A stretch of 64,000 nucleotides of DNA, taken from assembly GCF_024218795.1 (NCBI RefSeq), contig NZ_CP100400.1:3038001-3102000 (forward strand). Direction: 5' to 3'. Below, in pieces: positions 26,873-37,700 of this stretch (position 1 is the first letter of the stretch; each line of letters starts with the position of its first letter). This DNA comes from Halorussus aquaticus. Its GTDB lineage: Archaea; Halobacteriota; Halobacteria; Halobacteriales; Haladaptataceae. The notes under the pieces are model-generated. The model saw nothing but the letters and a program-made list of their open reading frames with translations. It was not told where the DNA came from and made no database searches. Both the position numbers and the translations under genes were made by a program.

Positions 26873-28204
26873 CTACCGTTCGGTGTACGGCACGAAGTCG
26901 TCCGGTTCCGTGTACTCCGACTCGTGGCGGTGACAGTGGCTGACTCGCCCGCTGTCGCTGACCACGTAGTCGTCGGGTTTCTCGGTGTCGCAGATGCTCC
27001 CGAACTCCTCGCGGAGGAGTCGCCGCGCCTCGCCCTCCTCGTTGTCCTCGACGTAACTGGCCGCCTCGTCGATGTACTGTTCGACCTCGTTCGCGAGGTC
27101 GATGTCGCCGAACAGTTCGCGTTTGATCTCGCCGATGTCGGAGAACCGCGTCTCCATCCCGAGCATCTCCTTGGCCTGCTCGGTCAGCGACTTGTCGGCC
27201 CGAGAGCGTTCCCGAAGCACCTCGCGGAACACCTCGATGGCGACCCACGTGTCGGCGTCCATGTCCTGATACTTATCGGGGCGAATCTTCATCGGACACC
27301 GCGTCGTGAACGGACACCCCTTCGGCGGGTCGCGCGGACTCGGCGGCGTCCCGCGCAGCGTGATGCGCTCCTTGTCGGACGTCGGGTCGGGTTCCGGAAT
27401 CGCCGACAGCAGCGAGTGCGTGTAGGGGTTCTTGGGGTCGTCGAACAACTCCGCGGTGTCGCCGAGTTCCATGATGTTACCGAGGTACATCACGGCCACC
27501 CGGTCGCAGATGTGCCGGACGACGCTCAGGTCGTGAGCGATGAACAGGTAGGTCAGGCCGAACTCGTCCTGCAGGTCCTCCAGCAGGTTGAGAATCTGGG
27601 CCTGCACCGACACGTCCAGCGCCGATACCGGTTCGTCGAGGACGACGAACTCGGGTTCGAGCGCCAGCGCCCGGGCGATGCCGATGCGCTGGCGCTGCCC
27701 GCCCGAGAACTGGTGGGGGTAGCGGTAGTAGTGTTCGGGTTGCAGCCCCACCACGTCGAGGAGTTCGCGCACGCGCTGGCGGCGCTCCTGAGCCGTGTTC
27801 CAGTCGTGAACGTCCAGCGGTTCGCGGATGATTTCGCCGACGGTCATCCGGTCGTTGAGGCTGGACTCGGGGTCCTGAAACACCATCTGGCTGTTGCGCC
27901 GCCAGTCTTTCAGGTCCGCCCCCGACAGTTCGGTCACGTCGGTGCCGTCGAACAGCACCTCGCCGTCGGTCGCGTCTTCGAGTTGGATGAGCGTCCGGCC
28001 GAGCGTCGTCTTCCCGCACCCGGACTCGCCGACCAGACCCAACGTCTCGCCGCGCTTGATCTCGAAATCGACGCCGTCCACCGCTTTCACCGGGTTCGAT
28101 TCGATGATGCCTCCCTCGTCGTAGTACGTCTTGAGGTCGTTTACCTCCACGAGCGTCTCGCCCGTGGCGACGCTGACGGATTCCTGTCGAACTTGTTCGC
28201 TCAT
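26873..28204 (-). CDS. Dipeptide/oligopeptide ABC transporter ATPase (DppF-like)
   Basis: 443-residue ATP-binding subunit. Walker [11 protein letters not shown]-loop [14 protein letters not shown], signature [15 protein letters not shown], Walker [15 protein letters not shown] and the H-loop [11 protein letters not shown] are intact. The oligopeptide-type C-terminal Cys-rich segment follows ([12 protein letters not shown]). An additional acidic helical tail of over 100 residues extends it beyond the usual 330 residues. Overlaps the upstream ATPase gene by ATGA. Confidence 0.92.
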   Translation of the reverse strand: MSEQVRQESVSVATGETLVEVNDLKTYYDEGGIIESNPVKAVDGVDFEIKRGETLGLVGESGCGKTTLGRTLIQLEDATDGEVLFDGTDVTELSGADLKDWRRNSQMVFQDPESSLNDRMTVGEIIREPLDVHDWNTAQERRQRVRELLDVVGLQPEHYYRYPHQFSGGQRQRIGIARALALEPEFVVLDEPVSALDVSVQAQILNLLEDLQDEFGLTYLFIAHDLSVVRHICDRVAVMYLGNIMELGDTAELFDDPKNPYTHSLLSAIPEPDPTSDKERITLRGTPPSPRDPPKGCPFTTRCPMKIRPDKYQDMDADTWVAIEVFREVLRERSRADKSLTEQAKEMLGMETRFSDIGEIKRELFGDIDLANEVEQYIDEAASYVEDNEEGEARRLLREEFGSICDTEKPDDYVVSDSGRVSHCHRHESEYTEPDDFVPYTER

Positions 28205-29283
28205 CGCTGGCTCACCTCCCGCTGACTCTCACGCTGCTCGTGTAACTCGACGGCCTCCTCCTGCGAGACGTCCTCGGGATACAGCAGACACGCCGCGGTG
28301 TGGTCGTCTGTTTCGGCGTCGACCTCGACCGACGCCGGGTGGACCTGCGTGCAGTCCTCGAACGCCTTGGGACATCGCGGCTCGAACCGGCAGTAACTCG
28401 CAGGTTCGTTCGGCGTGGGCACGTCGCCCTCGATGGTCTGAAGCCGCTCGGCATCGGGCTGATTGCCCGGAATCGACTTGAGAAGCCCCTGCGTGTAGGG
28501 GTGTCGCGGGTTCTCGAACAGCTCCTCGACCGGCGCGCTCTCGACGATTTCGCCCGCGTACATCACGTTCACGCGGTCCGAAATCTCGGCGATGACGCCC
28601 ATGTCGTGGGTGATGAACATGATGGCGAGGTCTCGCTCGTCCTGCAGGTCCTGTAGGAGTTCGAGAATCTGAGCCTGAATCGTCACGTCGAGCGCGGTGG
28701 TCGGCTCGTCGCAGATGAGCAGTTCCGGGTCGCAGGCGAGCGCCATGGCGATGACCGCGCGCTGGCGCATCCCGCCGGAGAACTCGTGGGGATACTCCTT
28801 GACACGCCGCGAGGCGTCCGGAATCCCGACCGCTTCGAGCAGGTTGATTGCCTCTTCGGTGGCCGCTGCGCCCCGCATGTTCTGGTGGAGTCGCAGCGAC
28901 TCCTTGATCTGATTGCCGACCGTGTAGACGGGGTTGAGCGAGGTCAGGGGGTCCTGAAACACCATCGCGATGTCGCTCCCGCGGAGGCCCCGGTACTCGC
29001 GCTCGCTCTTCTGCGTGAGGTCCTCGCCCCGGAAGTCGATGCGACTCCCGTCCAGCACGCGGCCGGGCGAGTCCACGAGTCCCATGATCGACCGGGCAGT
29101 GACGCTCTTGCCCGACCCGGATTCGCCGACGATGCCGACGGTCTCGCCGCGCCGGATGTCGAAGCTCACGCCGTCCACGGCGCGAATCGTCTCCTTGTCC
29201 GTGAAGAAGGCGGTCTGGAGGTTCTGCACCGACAGCAGGGGGTCCTCTTCGCCGCGGAACTCGGTGGTCTCTCGCTGTGCCAT
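28201..29283 (-). CDS. Dipeptide/oligopeptide ABC transporter ATPase (DppD-like)
   Basis: 360 residues. Walker [11 protein letters not shown]-loop [17 protein letters not shown], signature [15 protein letters not shown], Walker [17 protein letters not shown] and H-loop [12 protein letters not shown] are intact. The oligopeptide-transporter C-terminal domain contains the Cys cluster ([16 protein letters not shown]) possibly binding a [4Fe-4S] cluster as in DppD-type proteins. Start and stop codons overlap both neighbours by 1-4 nt. Confidence 0.92.
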   Translation of the reverse strand: MAQRETTEFRGEEDPLLSVQNLQTAFFTDKETIRAVDGVSFDIRRGETVGIVGESGSGKSVTARSIMGLVDSPGRVLDGSRIDFRGEDLTQKSEREYRGLRGSDIAMVFQDPLTSLNPVYTVGNQIKESLRLHQNMRGAAATEEAINLLEAVGIPDASRRVKEYPHEFSGGMRQRAVIAMALACDPELLICDEPTTALDVTIQAQILELLQDLQDERDLAIMFITHDMGVIAEISDRVNVMYAGEIVESAPVEELFENPRHPYTQGLLKSIPGNQPDAERLQTIEGDVPTPNEPASYCRFEPRCPKAFEDCTQVHPASVEVDAETDDHTAACLLYPEDVSQEEAVELHEQRESQREVSQR

Positions 29284-30680
29284 CAGGCACCACCTCCACC
29301 GGCCGCGGCGACTTCAGCACCTTCGCCTTCGCCGCTCTCGCTCTGCGGGTCGATGGCGTCGCGGATGCCGTCGCCGAGCGCGTTGAACGCGGTCACGACC
29401 AGCACGATGAGGACGCCGGGGATGAACGAGATGTGCCACGACGACGTGGTGACGTACGATTGGCCGATGTTGACCGCGCGGCCCCACTCGGGCGTGGGCG
29501 GACTGACGCCCAGTCCGAGGAACGAGAGGCCCGCGACGGCGATGATGATGCCGCCGAGGCGCATCGAGGAGTACACCAGCAGGTAGCCGAGGATATACGG
29601 CGCCATGTGCTTGCGCATCGTCACGCTCGGTCGCTGGCCGAAGCTCTTCGCGGCGTCGATCCACTCCTGTTCGGCGATCTGCATCGCCGGTCCGCGGACC
29701 GACCGCCACAGGAACGGCCACCCTGTCCCCGCGAAGATGACCGCGAGGAGGAAGCCGCCGCTGTAGATGTCGGCCAACCACGTGTCCCCGAGGACCACCG
29801 ATAACAGCATCACGAACAGGAGGCTGGGTAACGACATTATGGAGTCACCTAAGATGACCACCAAGAGGTCTACCAGCCCCTTGTAGTAGGCGGTCACCAG
29901 CGCGAACGCGACGGCGATGAACCCGCTGACGAGGATGGACGTGAGACCGATGAACAGCGATATCCTCGCCCCGGCGGCCATGAAGGTGAACATGTCTTTC
30001 CCCGACGGTAACGTCCCGAAGGGGTGCCACCGCCCGTAATCGTCGTACTCCATCGGTCCGACGTTTCGGTCGGGCGTCCCCTGCGAGCGCGACCCGAGGT
30101 TGGCCGACCCGACGGTGACGTTCTCGAGTTGGCCGTCGTCGTTGTAGTACTCGATGTAGTGTGAGTACGGATTGGAGATGGTCCGTTCGACGGTGGTCGG
30201 TCCGAGCGCCGGTGCGAACATCGCCATCACGACGAACGCGAACACGATTACCGCGCCGAACTGTCCCCAGCGGTGGCTTCGGAGTCGGTCCACCATATCG
30301 TCGCGCGGAGTCCAGTCTGCGTATCGGTAGTTCTCGCGGAAGACGAGATACCCTCGCCAGAGCCACACCAGCCACAGGAACGCGTAGGCGTAGATGAGGA
30401 CGACCCGGAGCGCCCACGCGTACGCCGCGGGTAGACCGAGGAACGTCTCCTTCCACACGCCGTTCGGCTTCACGTAGCCGTTGTTCGGGATGAGTTCTCG
30501 CGAGAGCAGCGTCGGTAACTCGACCGGGTTACCCAGTAGGCTGGTCACGAAGTGGACGACTGCCCCGGCTTCGAGCGCGAACAGGAGCAGCGCACCGACC
30601 ATCCACCCCAACGCGGGACCCGGATTCTCCTTGATGCGTGCCGCAATCGAAACGTCTTCTTGGTCTCTATCTGCGCTCAT
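29283..30680 (-). CDS. Peptide ABC transporter permease (DppC-like)
   Basis: 465 residues, longer than the usual 300 because of an N-terminal extension with two or more extra helices (LGWMVGALLLFALEAGAVVHF; WALRVVLIYAYAFLWLVWLW). The core shows the EAA-type loop EQEWIDAAKSFGQR and the terminal helices typical of DppC. ATG at 30680 is preferred to the in-frame GTG at 30689 because GGAGG upstream has the right spacing for the ATG and overlaps the GTG. It starts 1 nt after the dppB stop. Confidence 0.9.
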   Translation of the reverse strand: MSADRDQEDVSIAARIKENPGPALGWMVGALLLFALEAGAVVHFVTSLLGNPVELPTLLSRELIPNNGYVKPNGVWKETFLGLPAAYAWALRVVLIYAYAFLWLVWLWRGYLVFRENYRYADWTPRDDMVDRLRSHRWGQFGAVIVFAFVVMAMFAPALGPTTVERTISNPYSHYIEYYNDDGQLENVTVGSANLGSRSQGTPDRNVGPMEYDDYGRWHPFGTLPSGKDMFTFMAAGARISLFIGLTSILVSGFIAVAFALVTAYYKGLVDLLVVILGDSIMSLPSLLFVMLLSVVLGDTWLADIYSGGFLLAVIFAGTGWPFLWRSVRGPAMQIAEQEWIDAAKSFGQRPSVTMRKHMAPYILGYLLVYSSMRLGGIIIAVAGLSFLGLGVSPPTPEWGRAVNIGQSYVTTSSWHISFIPGVLIVLVVTAFNALGDGIRDAIDPQSESGEGEGAEVAAAGGGGA

Positions 30681-30681
30681 A

Positions 30682-31698
30682 TCAGGCACCTCCGTCGTAG
30701 CCGACTCGCGGGTCGATTATCGTGTACAGGAAGTCTTGGACGATGTTGATCAGGACCACCAGCAGGATGAAGATGAACATCAGCGACCCGACCAACGGCA
30801 TGTCGCCGTTCTTGACCGCCTGGAAGAACAGGTAGCCGATACCGCTGATGTCGAACACCGTCTCGACCAGCACCGACCCACCGATGAGGATGAACGCCTC
30901 GCCGGTGATGATGGGAACGAGCGGAATGAGCGCGTTCCGGAAGATGTGCTTCCAGACGAGCGAACGCGGCGGGACGCCCTTCGCCTTCGCCGTCTCGATG
31001 AAGTTGGAGTTCACCGTCTCCAGCACGGCGGTCCGCCCGATGCGCATCTCGTTGCCCATCGACGCCGAACCGAGAACGATGGCGGCTGGCGCTATCTTCT
31101 TCAGCGCCGTGACGAACCCTTCGAACGACGCGAGATTGCCGAGCGGCGGCGGCCCCGTCACGTTCGTCGGGAACAGCCAGTTCTCCCAGTCGAACCCGAA
31201 GAGGAAGTCACCCGACTGCGAGAGGACGCTCATCAGGATGACCGCCAGCCAGAAGTTCGGCATGGCGCGCCAGACGATGCCGCCGAACGACGCCAAGTAG
31301 TCGCTTGGCGTGTTCGGGTTGAGTCCCGCGTAGAACCCCAGCGGGATGCCGATGAAGATAGCGATGACGACCGACCAGAACCCTAGCCAGAGGGTTCGGG
31401 GTGCGTAGCTAGTCACCAGCGCGTACACGCTGGTGTCCGGGCTGATCACCCACGACTCGCCCAAGTCGAAGGTGAACATGTTTATCATGTAGTCGATGTA
31501 CTGCTGCCAGAGCGGCTGATTCAGTCCCAGTTGGCGTCGAATCGTTTCGTACGCCTGCGGGTTTCCCTGTGGTCCAAGTATCGCGGACACCGGATCGAGC
31601 GGTCCCGCACGAATCACGAGGAACGTGATCGATGTCCCGAACAGTAACACCGGGACCGAGAGCAACAGTCGCTTCGCGAAGTACTGCCACCTGCTCAC
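30682..31698 (-). CDS. Peptide ABC transporter permease (DppB-like)
   Basis: 338-residue DppB-type permease. The N-terminal helix is followed by the conserved ITFLVIRAGPLDPVSAILG region, then RTLWLGFWSVVIAIFIGIPLG and the EAA loop FIETAKAKGVPPRSLVWKHIFRNAL. GTG start at 31698. It lies 210 nt downstream of the substrate-binding protein gene, leaving room for a terminator and secondary initiation. Confidence 0.92.
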   Translation of the reverse strand: MSRWQYFAKRLLLSVPVLLFGTSITFLVIRAGPLDPVSAILGPQGNPQAYETIRRQLGLNQPLWQQYIDYMINMFTFDLGESWVISPDTSVYALVTSYAPRTLWLGFWSVVIAIFIGIPLGFYAGLNPNTPSDYLASFGGIVWRAMPNFWLAVILMSVLSQSGDFLFGFDWENWLFPTNVTGPPPLGNLASFEGFVTALKKIAPAAIVLGSASMGNEMRIGRTAVLETVNSNFIETAKAKGVPPRSLVWKHIFRNALIPLVPIITGEAFILIGGSVLVETVFDISGIGYLFFQAVKNGDMPLVGSLMFIFILLVVLINIVQDFLYTIIDPRVGYDGGA

Positions 31699-31875
31699 GG
31701 CGAACCACCGCCGGTGCGACAGCTACTCCTGTCGTATTGAACGTACCCAAACTGGACCGCGCACATGACCGCTATTTTGACACTCGTCTCATTAGGTCTT
31801 GTGTTTTCCCCCAACCGACAATCTCGGACGGCTTAGACTGGCTATACCCCACTCTCGTAATCACAACTATCCATC

Positions 31876-31900
31876 GTTCCGGAAAAAGACGGCGAACAGC
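31876..31900 (-). terminator. Possible intra-operon terminator after the binding protein gene
   Basis: On the minus strand a T5 run (complement of 31883-31887) lies about 22 nt after the dppA stop, in a 210-nt gap. Archaeal transcription often stops at such T-runs. It would reduce permease and ATPase expression relative to the binding protein. Weak on its own. Confidence 0.35.
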
Positions 31901-31908
31901 GTCCGCGG

Positions 31909-33720
31909 TTAGTTGCGCTTACCCGTGAACTTCGCGGTGTTCAGCATCTGGCGCGAGCGACCCGCGCCGCCGAACATCGGCACGTCGATCCAGTCGTAGG
32001 ACATGCGGTCCTCGTACGGGTGGTCCAGCGGGATCATCACCGCGTCTTCCCAGTTGGCCTCCTCCATCGTCAGGTAGGCTTCGTTCCGGGCCTTCTGGGC
32101 CTCCTCGGTGGGCTTGGTGTTGGCCTGAATCTTGTCCCATGCTTCCGTCGCCTTCTTCGCTGCTTCCGTTCCAGACCAGTTGACGTACGACGCCATCCCC
32201 TTCTTGGAGGTGTCGGTCTTGGGCGGGTACAGCAGCTTCAGGAAGTTGTCGGGTGCGGGGTAGTCCATGAGCCAGCCGAGCGTGTACACCTCGAGCTTCC
32301 CGTTCCGGCCGCGGTTGACCAGCGTGGGGAACTTCACGGGCTCGACGGAGATGTTCATGTACGCGCTCGCCAACTTGTCGCGCAGCAGTTTCGAGATCTC
32401 GATGTAGACGTTCGCGTCGTACGTGGTCAGCGTGATGTCGAGCTTCTTGTCCTTCCCGTAACCGGCCTCCTTCATCAGCTCCTTGGCCTTCTGGAGCTGG
32501 GCCTTGCTGCTGTCGTAGGGGTACTTCTTGGCGTGTTCGTCGTAGCCGCTGGCGCCGCCGGGGAAGATGGCGGGCGGCGTGAAGTGTTGGGCGGGCTTCG
32601 AGCGGCCCTTGAAGATGTTGTTGGACACCGTCTCCTGGTTGAGGGCGTAGGCGAACGCCTGCCGGACCTTCTTGTCGACCTTCTCGCAGTTGAAGCCGAC
32701 GTAGTGGTTACTGATGCCGCCGACGCGGCCGAAGTTGACGGTATCGCCGTTCCGGACGGGACCGTAGGTGCCGTGCTTGCGCCCCATGTCGTCGGTCTTC
32801 TCGACCGAGACCTTGTTCGGGTCGAACTTCGAGGTGGGGATGTTGAACATGTCGGCGTTCTTGTTCATCTGGTAGGTGTACCGGGCCGTGTCGTCCGAGA
32901 TGAGCTGCCAGTGGACGCCAGCGACCTCCGGCACCTTCCCGTGGTAGTCGTCGAACCGCTTGACCACTGCCTTCGTGTCCTGCTGCCACTGATCGAACTT
33001 GAACGGGCCAGCACCGACCGGCTGCTTCGCAAACTTCTTCTGGCTCATCTCGCCCTCGTAGTCGCCGACGTCGCCGATGATTCCCTCCGGAATCACCGAG
33101 AACGAGGTGTACGCCAGCATCGGGAGGCTCGCGTGGAACGGCTCGGAGAGTTCGATGCTCACCGTGTGTTCGTCCTCGGCGTTCACTGCGAGCGAGTTCG
33201 GCTTGTACTCCTCGACCTCTTCGCCGTCCTTGGTGACGGTCTTGGTCTCGTGCTTGACGCCGAGGTCGTTGAGGATGAACGATGCCCGCCGCGAACTGTC
33301 CGACGCCGCGAGCCGTTCGAACGAGTAGACGACGTCCTGCGCGGTGACCTTCTTCCCGTTGTGGAACTTTGCGTCCTTCGCGAGCGTGAACGTGTACTTG
33401 GTGTTGTCCTCGATGGACCAGTCGGTCGCGAGGCGGCTCTCGATCTCGACTGCCCCGTTCTTGTAGTTCGCCAACGTGTCGTTGACTTGCTGAATTACCC
33501 ACCCAGACGCCGAGTCGGTCGACGCGACGGGGTCGAGCGTGTCGAGGGGACGCCACGTAATCTTGAGGTTGCGTTCCTTGCTGTCTCCACCAGAGTCAGT
33601 GGTCGTCGTCTCCGTGTCGCTGTCGTCTCCGCCAGTACAGCCAGCCAGCGCGACGGCCGATGCCGCACCGCCGGTCGCTTGCAGGAAGCGGCGACGGCTA
33701 ACGTTGTCAGTATCTGTCAT
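31909..33720 (-). CDS. Peptide ABC transporter substrate-binding lipoprotein (DppA-like)
   Basis: 603-residue family 5 extracellular solute-binding protein. The Tat motif RRRFLQ at 9-14 and lipobox LAGC ending at C28 give a Tat-exported lipoprotein, followed by a Ser/Thr/Asp linker and the SBP_bac_5 fold (LAKDAKFHNGKKVTAQDVVYSFERL; NHYVGFNCEKVDKKVRQAFAYAL). ATG at 33720 is chosen because TTTATC at 33747-33752 fits a leaderless start there and excludes 33738. First gene of the dpp operon. Confidence 0.94.
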   Translation of the reverse strand: MTDTDNVSRRRFLQATGGAASAVALAGCTGGDDSDTETTTTDSGGDSKERNLKITWRPLDTLDPVASTDSASGWVIQQVNDTLANYKNGAVEIESRLATDWSIEDNTKYTFTLAKDAKFHNGKKVTAQDVVYSFERLAASDSSRRASFILNDLGVKHETKTVTKDGEEVEEYKPNSLAVNAEDEHTVSIELSEPFHASLPMLAYTSFSVIPEGIIGDVGDYEGEMSQKKFAKQPVGAGPFKFDQWQQDTKAVVKRFDDYHGKVPEVAGVHWQLISDDTARYTYQMNKNADMFNIPTSKFDPNKVSVEKTDDMGRKHGTYGPVRNGDTVNFGRVGGISNHYVGFNCEKVDKKVRQAFAYALNQETVSNNIFKGRSKPAQHFTPPAIFPGGASGYDEHAKKYPYDSSKAQLQKAKELMKEAGYGKDKKLDITLTTYDANVYIEISKLLRDKLASAYMNISVEPVKFPTLVNRGRNGKLEVYTLGWLMDYPAPDNFLKLLYPPKTDTSKKGMASYVNWSGTEAAKKATEAWDKIQANTKPTEEAQKARNEAYLTMEEANWEDAVMIPLDHPYEDRMSYDWIDVPMFGGAGRSRQMLNTAKFTGKRN

Positions 33721-33746
33721 CCAACGGTCCGTTGTCAACCAGACCG

Positions 33747-33752
33747 GATAAA
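33747..33752 (-). promoter_or_regulatory. TATA box of the dpp operon
   Basis: GATAAA on the plus strand (TTTATC on the minus strand) lies 27-32 nt upstream of the dppA ATG. This matches the spacing for leaderless transcription in haloarchaea and decides the start codon. Confidence 0.6.
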
Positions 33753-34017
33753 CTTACCGTTTGTTACCCAGAGAAAGACCGCCTTAACGCCTGTATCGCT
33801 TTTCTCTAGAGGAATTTCTGCTGTTCTTTTGATTTTACGTCCGGTTTCGCACGAGATGTAGTATCTCTTGGTCTCCCCCTCTCGAGTTCCGCGTTCGTGA
33901 CGGCCAGCTGTTACTATTGAGGGATGGTACCGATTCTCACTATTTTGAGCACTTCGATTCCGACCACCCGTTTACAGTTTCGGAGCGTTTATCAACCCAT
34001 GATACCATGTATCACAT

Positions 34018-34188
34018 ATGGCCCCGAACACGGCCACTCCGGCGCAGTCGGTCGCACAGAGCGAGGTTATGGCCTCGCTAGACGATGATGGTCGCACGGA
34101 GCGACTCATCATCGCAGATACGACGGCCGACGACGCGTGGCTTTCGGTTCCCGTATCCGGCAGCGTCACCCTCCAAGACTGGCAGTAG
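34018..34188 (+). CDS. Small haloarchaeal protein (DUF7556-like), 56 residues
   Basis: Short acidic protein MAPNTATPAQSV... with the core SEVMASLDDD and LIIADTTADDAWLSVP, ending LQDWQ. This pattern is shared by short conserved haloarchaeal proteins that I associate with DUF7556. TTTATC at 33988-33993 is 25-30 nt before the ATG, so the gene is leaderless. Function unknown. Confidence 0.78.
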   Translation: MAPNTATPAQSVAQSEVMASLDDDGRTERLIIADTTADDAWLSVPVSGSVTLQDWQ

Positions 34189-34290
34189 CGTCGCCTAAAC
34201 GGCGTTTTTCTTCCTCCGTCACGACTCCGCGCAACTCGGGTAACGAGCTAATACTGAACCTTTTTCCCGACGGTCCTCGTTCCACAGAAC

Positions 34291-34710
34291 ATGAACTACC
34301 GGGAGGTCTCAGGGGACCGCGAGTTCGTGGCGCGACTCGACCACGACGAGGACTGGCGCGAGGAGATCGAGACGTTCGCCGCCGAAGCGGACGTGGACGC
34401 GGCGTGGTTCGTCGCGATGGGCGCGGTGCAGGACGCCACCGTCTGGTACTACGACCAGTCGGAACTCCAGTACCGGGAAGTGACGTTCGACGAACCGCTC
34501 GAAGTCGCCTCCTGCGTCGGTAACGTCTCGTGGTTGGACGGCGACCGATTCGCTCACACCCACGCCGTCCTCTCTCGAAAGAGCGGCCAGACGCTCGCGG
34601 GCCACCTCGACTCGGCCACCGTCTTCGCCGGCGAACTCTACATGCGGACCTTCGAGGACGAGTTGGAGCGCGAACGTGACGAACCCACCGACCTCGACCT
34701 CTGGCTATAG
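34291..34710 (+). CDS. PPC/DUF296 domain protein
   Basis: 139-residue single PPC (DUF296) domain as in AT-hook-associated and archaeal stand-alone proteins. Recognisable are FVARLDHDEDWREEIETFAAE, a GAVQDATVWYYD strand, and the metal/ligand region FAHTHAVLSRKSGQTLAGHLDSATVFAGELYM. The role is uncertain (DNA-binding or small-molecule). It ends exactly one base before the polC start, so the two genes form an operon. Confidence 0.9.
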   Translation: MNYREVSGDREFVARLDHDEDWREEIETFAAEADVDAAWFVAMGAVQDATVWYYDQSELQYREVTFDEPLEVASCVGNVSWLDGDRFAHTHAVLSRKSGQTLAGHLDSATVFAGELYMRTFEDELERERDEPTDLDLWL

Positions 34711-37700
34711 ATGCGCGAGGAGGACGAGGACTACTTCGAAGACCTCGAAGACGACTTAGACGACGCCTTCGAGGTGGCACGCGACGCCCGCGAGAGCAGC
34801 GGCGACCCCAAGCCCGAGGTCGAGATTCCGGTCGCCAAGGACATGGCCGACAGGGTCGAAAACATTCTCGGTATCGACGGCGTGGCCGAACGCGTCCGCG
34901 AACTGGAGGGCGAGATGTCACGCGAGGAGGCCGCGCTCGAACTCGCCGAGGACTTCGCGGAGGGGCGAGTCGGCGACTACGAGAGCAAGGCCGGGAAGGT
35001 CGAAGGCGCGGTCCGGACCGCAGTCGCCCTCCTCACCGAGGGCGTGGTCGCCGCCCCCATCGAGGGTATCGACCGCGTCGAGGTGCTGGAGAACGACGAC
35101 GGCACCGAGTTCGTCAACGTCTACTACGCCGGACCGATTCGGTCGGCCGGTGGGACCGCGCAGGCCCTCTCGGTCCTCGTGGCCGACTACACTCGGGCGC
35201 TCGTCGGGATGGCCGAGTACGAGGCCCGCGACGAGGAGGTCGAGCGCTACGCCGAGGAGATAACCCTCTACGACAAGGAGACCGGACTCCAGTACTCGCC
35301 CAAGGACAAGGAGACGAAGTTCATCGCCGAACACATCCCCATCATGCTCGACGGGGAATCGACCGGCGACGAGGAGGTCTCGGGCTTCCGCGACCTCGAA
35401 CGAGTCGATACCAACAACGCCCGGGGCGGCATGTGTCTCGTCCTCGCGGAGGGTATCGCGCTCAAGGCCCCCAAGATTCAGCGATACACCCGGAATCTGG
35501 ACGAAATCGACTGGCCGTGGCTACAGGACCTCATCGACGGTACCATCGGGAAGGACGACGCCGACGGGGGAGACGACGGAGAGGAGACCGCCGAAGCGGA
35601 AGACGCCGCGGCCGAGGAGGGCGCCGACGAGGCGGTCGAAGGCGTCGATGGCCCGCCCCGCGTCGAACCCGCCAAGAAGTTCCTCCGGGACCTCATCGCC
35701 GGACGCCCCGTGTTCGGACACCCCAGCGAGTCCGGCGGCTTCCGACTGCGATACGGCCGAGCGCGCAACCACGGCTTCGCCACCGCGGGCGTCCACCCCG
35801 CGACGATGCACCTCGTGGACGACTTCCTCGCCACCGGGACTCAGATAAAGACCGAGCGTCCCGGCAAGGCCGCGGGCGTGGTCCCCGTGGACTCCATCGA
35901 AGGCCCGACCGTGCGACTGGCGAACGGCGACGTGCGACGCATCGACGACCCCGACGAGGCGTTGGAACTCCGAAACGGCGTCGAGAAGATTCTCGACCTC
36001 GGGGAGTATCTGGTCAACTACGGCGAGTTCGTGGAGAACAACCATCCCCTCGCGCCCGCCTCCTACACCTTCGAGTGGTGGGTGCAGGACTTCGAGGCCG
36101 CCGGTGCAGACGTGCAGGCGCTCCGCGACTCGCCCAGCGTGGACCTCTCGGACCCGAGTCCAGACGAGGCGGTGGAGTGGGCGACCGAGTACGACTGTCC
36201 GCTCCATCCGAAGTACACGTACCTCTGGCACGACGCCACCGTCGAGCAGTTCGAAGCCCTCGCCGAGACGGTCGCGGCGGGCGACATCGTGGACGGTGAG
36301 GGCGGCGACGGCGACTTGGTCATCGAGTTCACCGAGGAGGCGGTTCGCACCGCTCTCGAATGCATCCTCGTTCCCCACGAGCAGGACGAGGCGACCATCC
36401 GAATCCCCGAGTGGCGGCCCCTCGCGCGGTCGCTCGGAATCGACGACGGTCTCGAGAAGACGTGGGACGACCTCTCGCCGGAGGCCCGGAACTGGGGCGA
36501 GGACGAAGACGGCGACAACGCGGTTCGGGCGGTCAACGAGGTCGCACCCTTCGAGGTTCGCGAGCGCGCGCCCACGCGCGTCGGCAACCGGATGGGTCGC
36601 CCGGAGAAGTCCGAGAGCCGCGAACTCTCGCCCGCGGTCCACACGCTGTTCCCCATCGGCGAGGCGGGCGGCAGTCAGCGCGACGTGGCCGCCGCCGCCA
36701 AGCACGCGCCGGACATGGAGAGTACGCCCGGACTCGTCGAGGCGCAGGTCGGCCGCCGGGAGTGCGAGGACTGCGGCGAGCACACGTTCGAGTGCGAGTG
36801 TCCGGAGTGCGGCGGCAACACCTTCGCGCACTTCGAGTGCCCCTCCTGCGGGTCGGTGGTCGAACTCGACGAGTCGGGACGCGCGGTCTGTGACCGCTGC
36901 GAGGTCGAGGCCACGTCGGTCGAGCGCCGAACCATCGACGTGAACGACGAGTTTCGGTCGGCGCTCGAATCGGTCGGCGAGCGCGAGAACGCCTTCGACA
37001 CGCTCAAAGGCGTCAAAGGGCTGTCGTCGTCGTACAAGACGCCCGAACCCATCGAGAAGGGCATCCTCAGGGCGAAACACGGCGTCTCGGCGTTCAAGGA
37101 CGGGACGGTCCGCTACGACATGACCGACCTCCCCGTGACGAGCGTGCGGCCCTCGGAACTCGACGTGTCGGCCGACCACTTCCGGTCGCTGGGCTACGAG
37201 GAGGACATCTACGGCGACCCGCTCCGCCACGACGACCAACTGGTCGAACTGAAAGTGCAGGACATCGTCCTCTCGGACGGCGCGGCCGAACACCTGCTCA
37301 AGACCGCCGACTTCGTGGACGACCTGCTAGAACAGTACTACGGTCTCGACCCGTTCTACGAGATGGACGAACGCGACGAACTCGTCGGTGAACTCGTCTT
37401 CGGGATGGCACCTCACACCTCCGCGGCGGTCGTGGGCCGCATCGTCGGCTTCACGTCCGCGGCCGTCGGATACGCACATCCGTACTTTCACGCCGCAAAA
37501 AGACGGAATTGTGACGGCGACGAGGATTGTGTTATGCTTCTCATGGACGGGCTTCTTAACTTCAGTAAAGAATTTTTACCCGACAAGCGCGGCGGCCAGA
37601 TGGACGCGCCCCTCGTGATGTCCTCGCGCATCGACCCCTCCGAAATCGACGACGAGGCACACAACATGGACATCGTGCGGGAGTACCCCCGCGAGTTCTA

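Noticed and set aside
32020..33861. 613-residue plus-strand frame opposite the peptide-binding protein gene
   Set aside because: Exact antisense of a clear Tat lipoprotein gene; composition is Val/Leu/Arg-rich shadow type.
35521..37293. 590-residue minus-strand frame inside polC
   Set aside because: Antisense of the well-supported PolD large subunit gene.
37507..37512. Intein in polC
   Set aside because: The Asn-Cys junction is continuous with the extein sequence; no intein splicing blocks or homing endonuclease are present.
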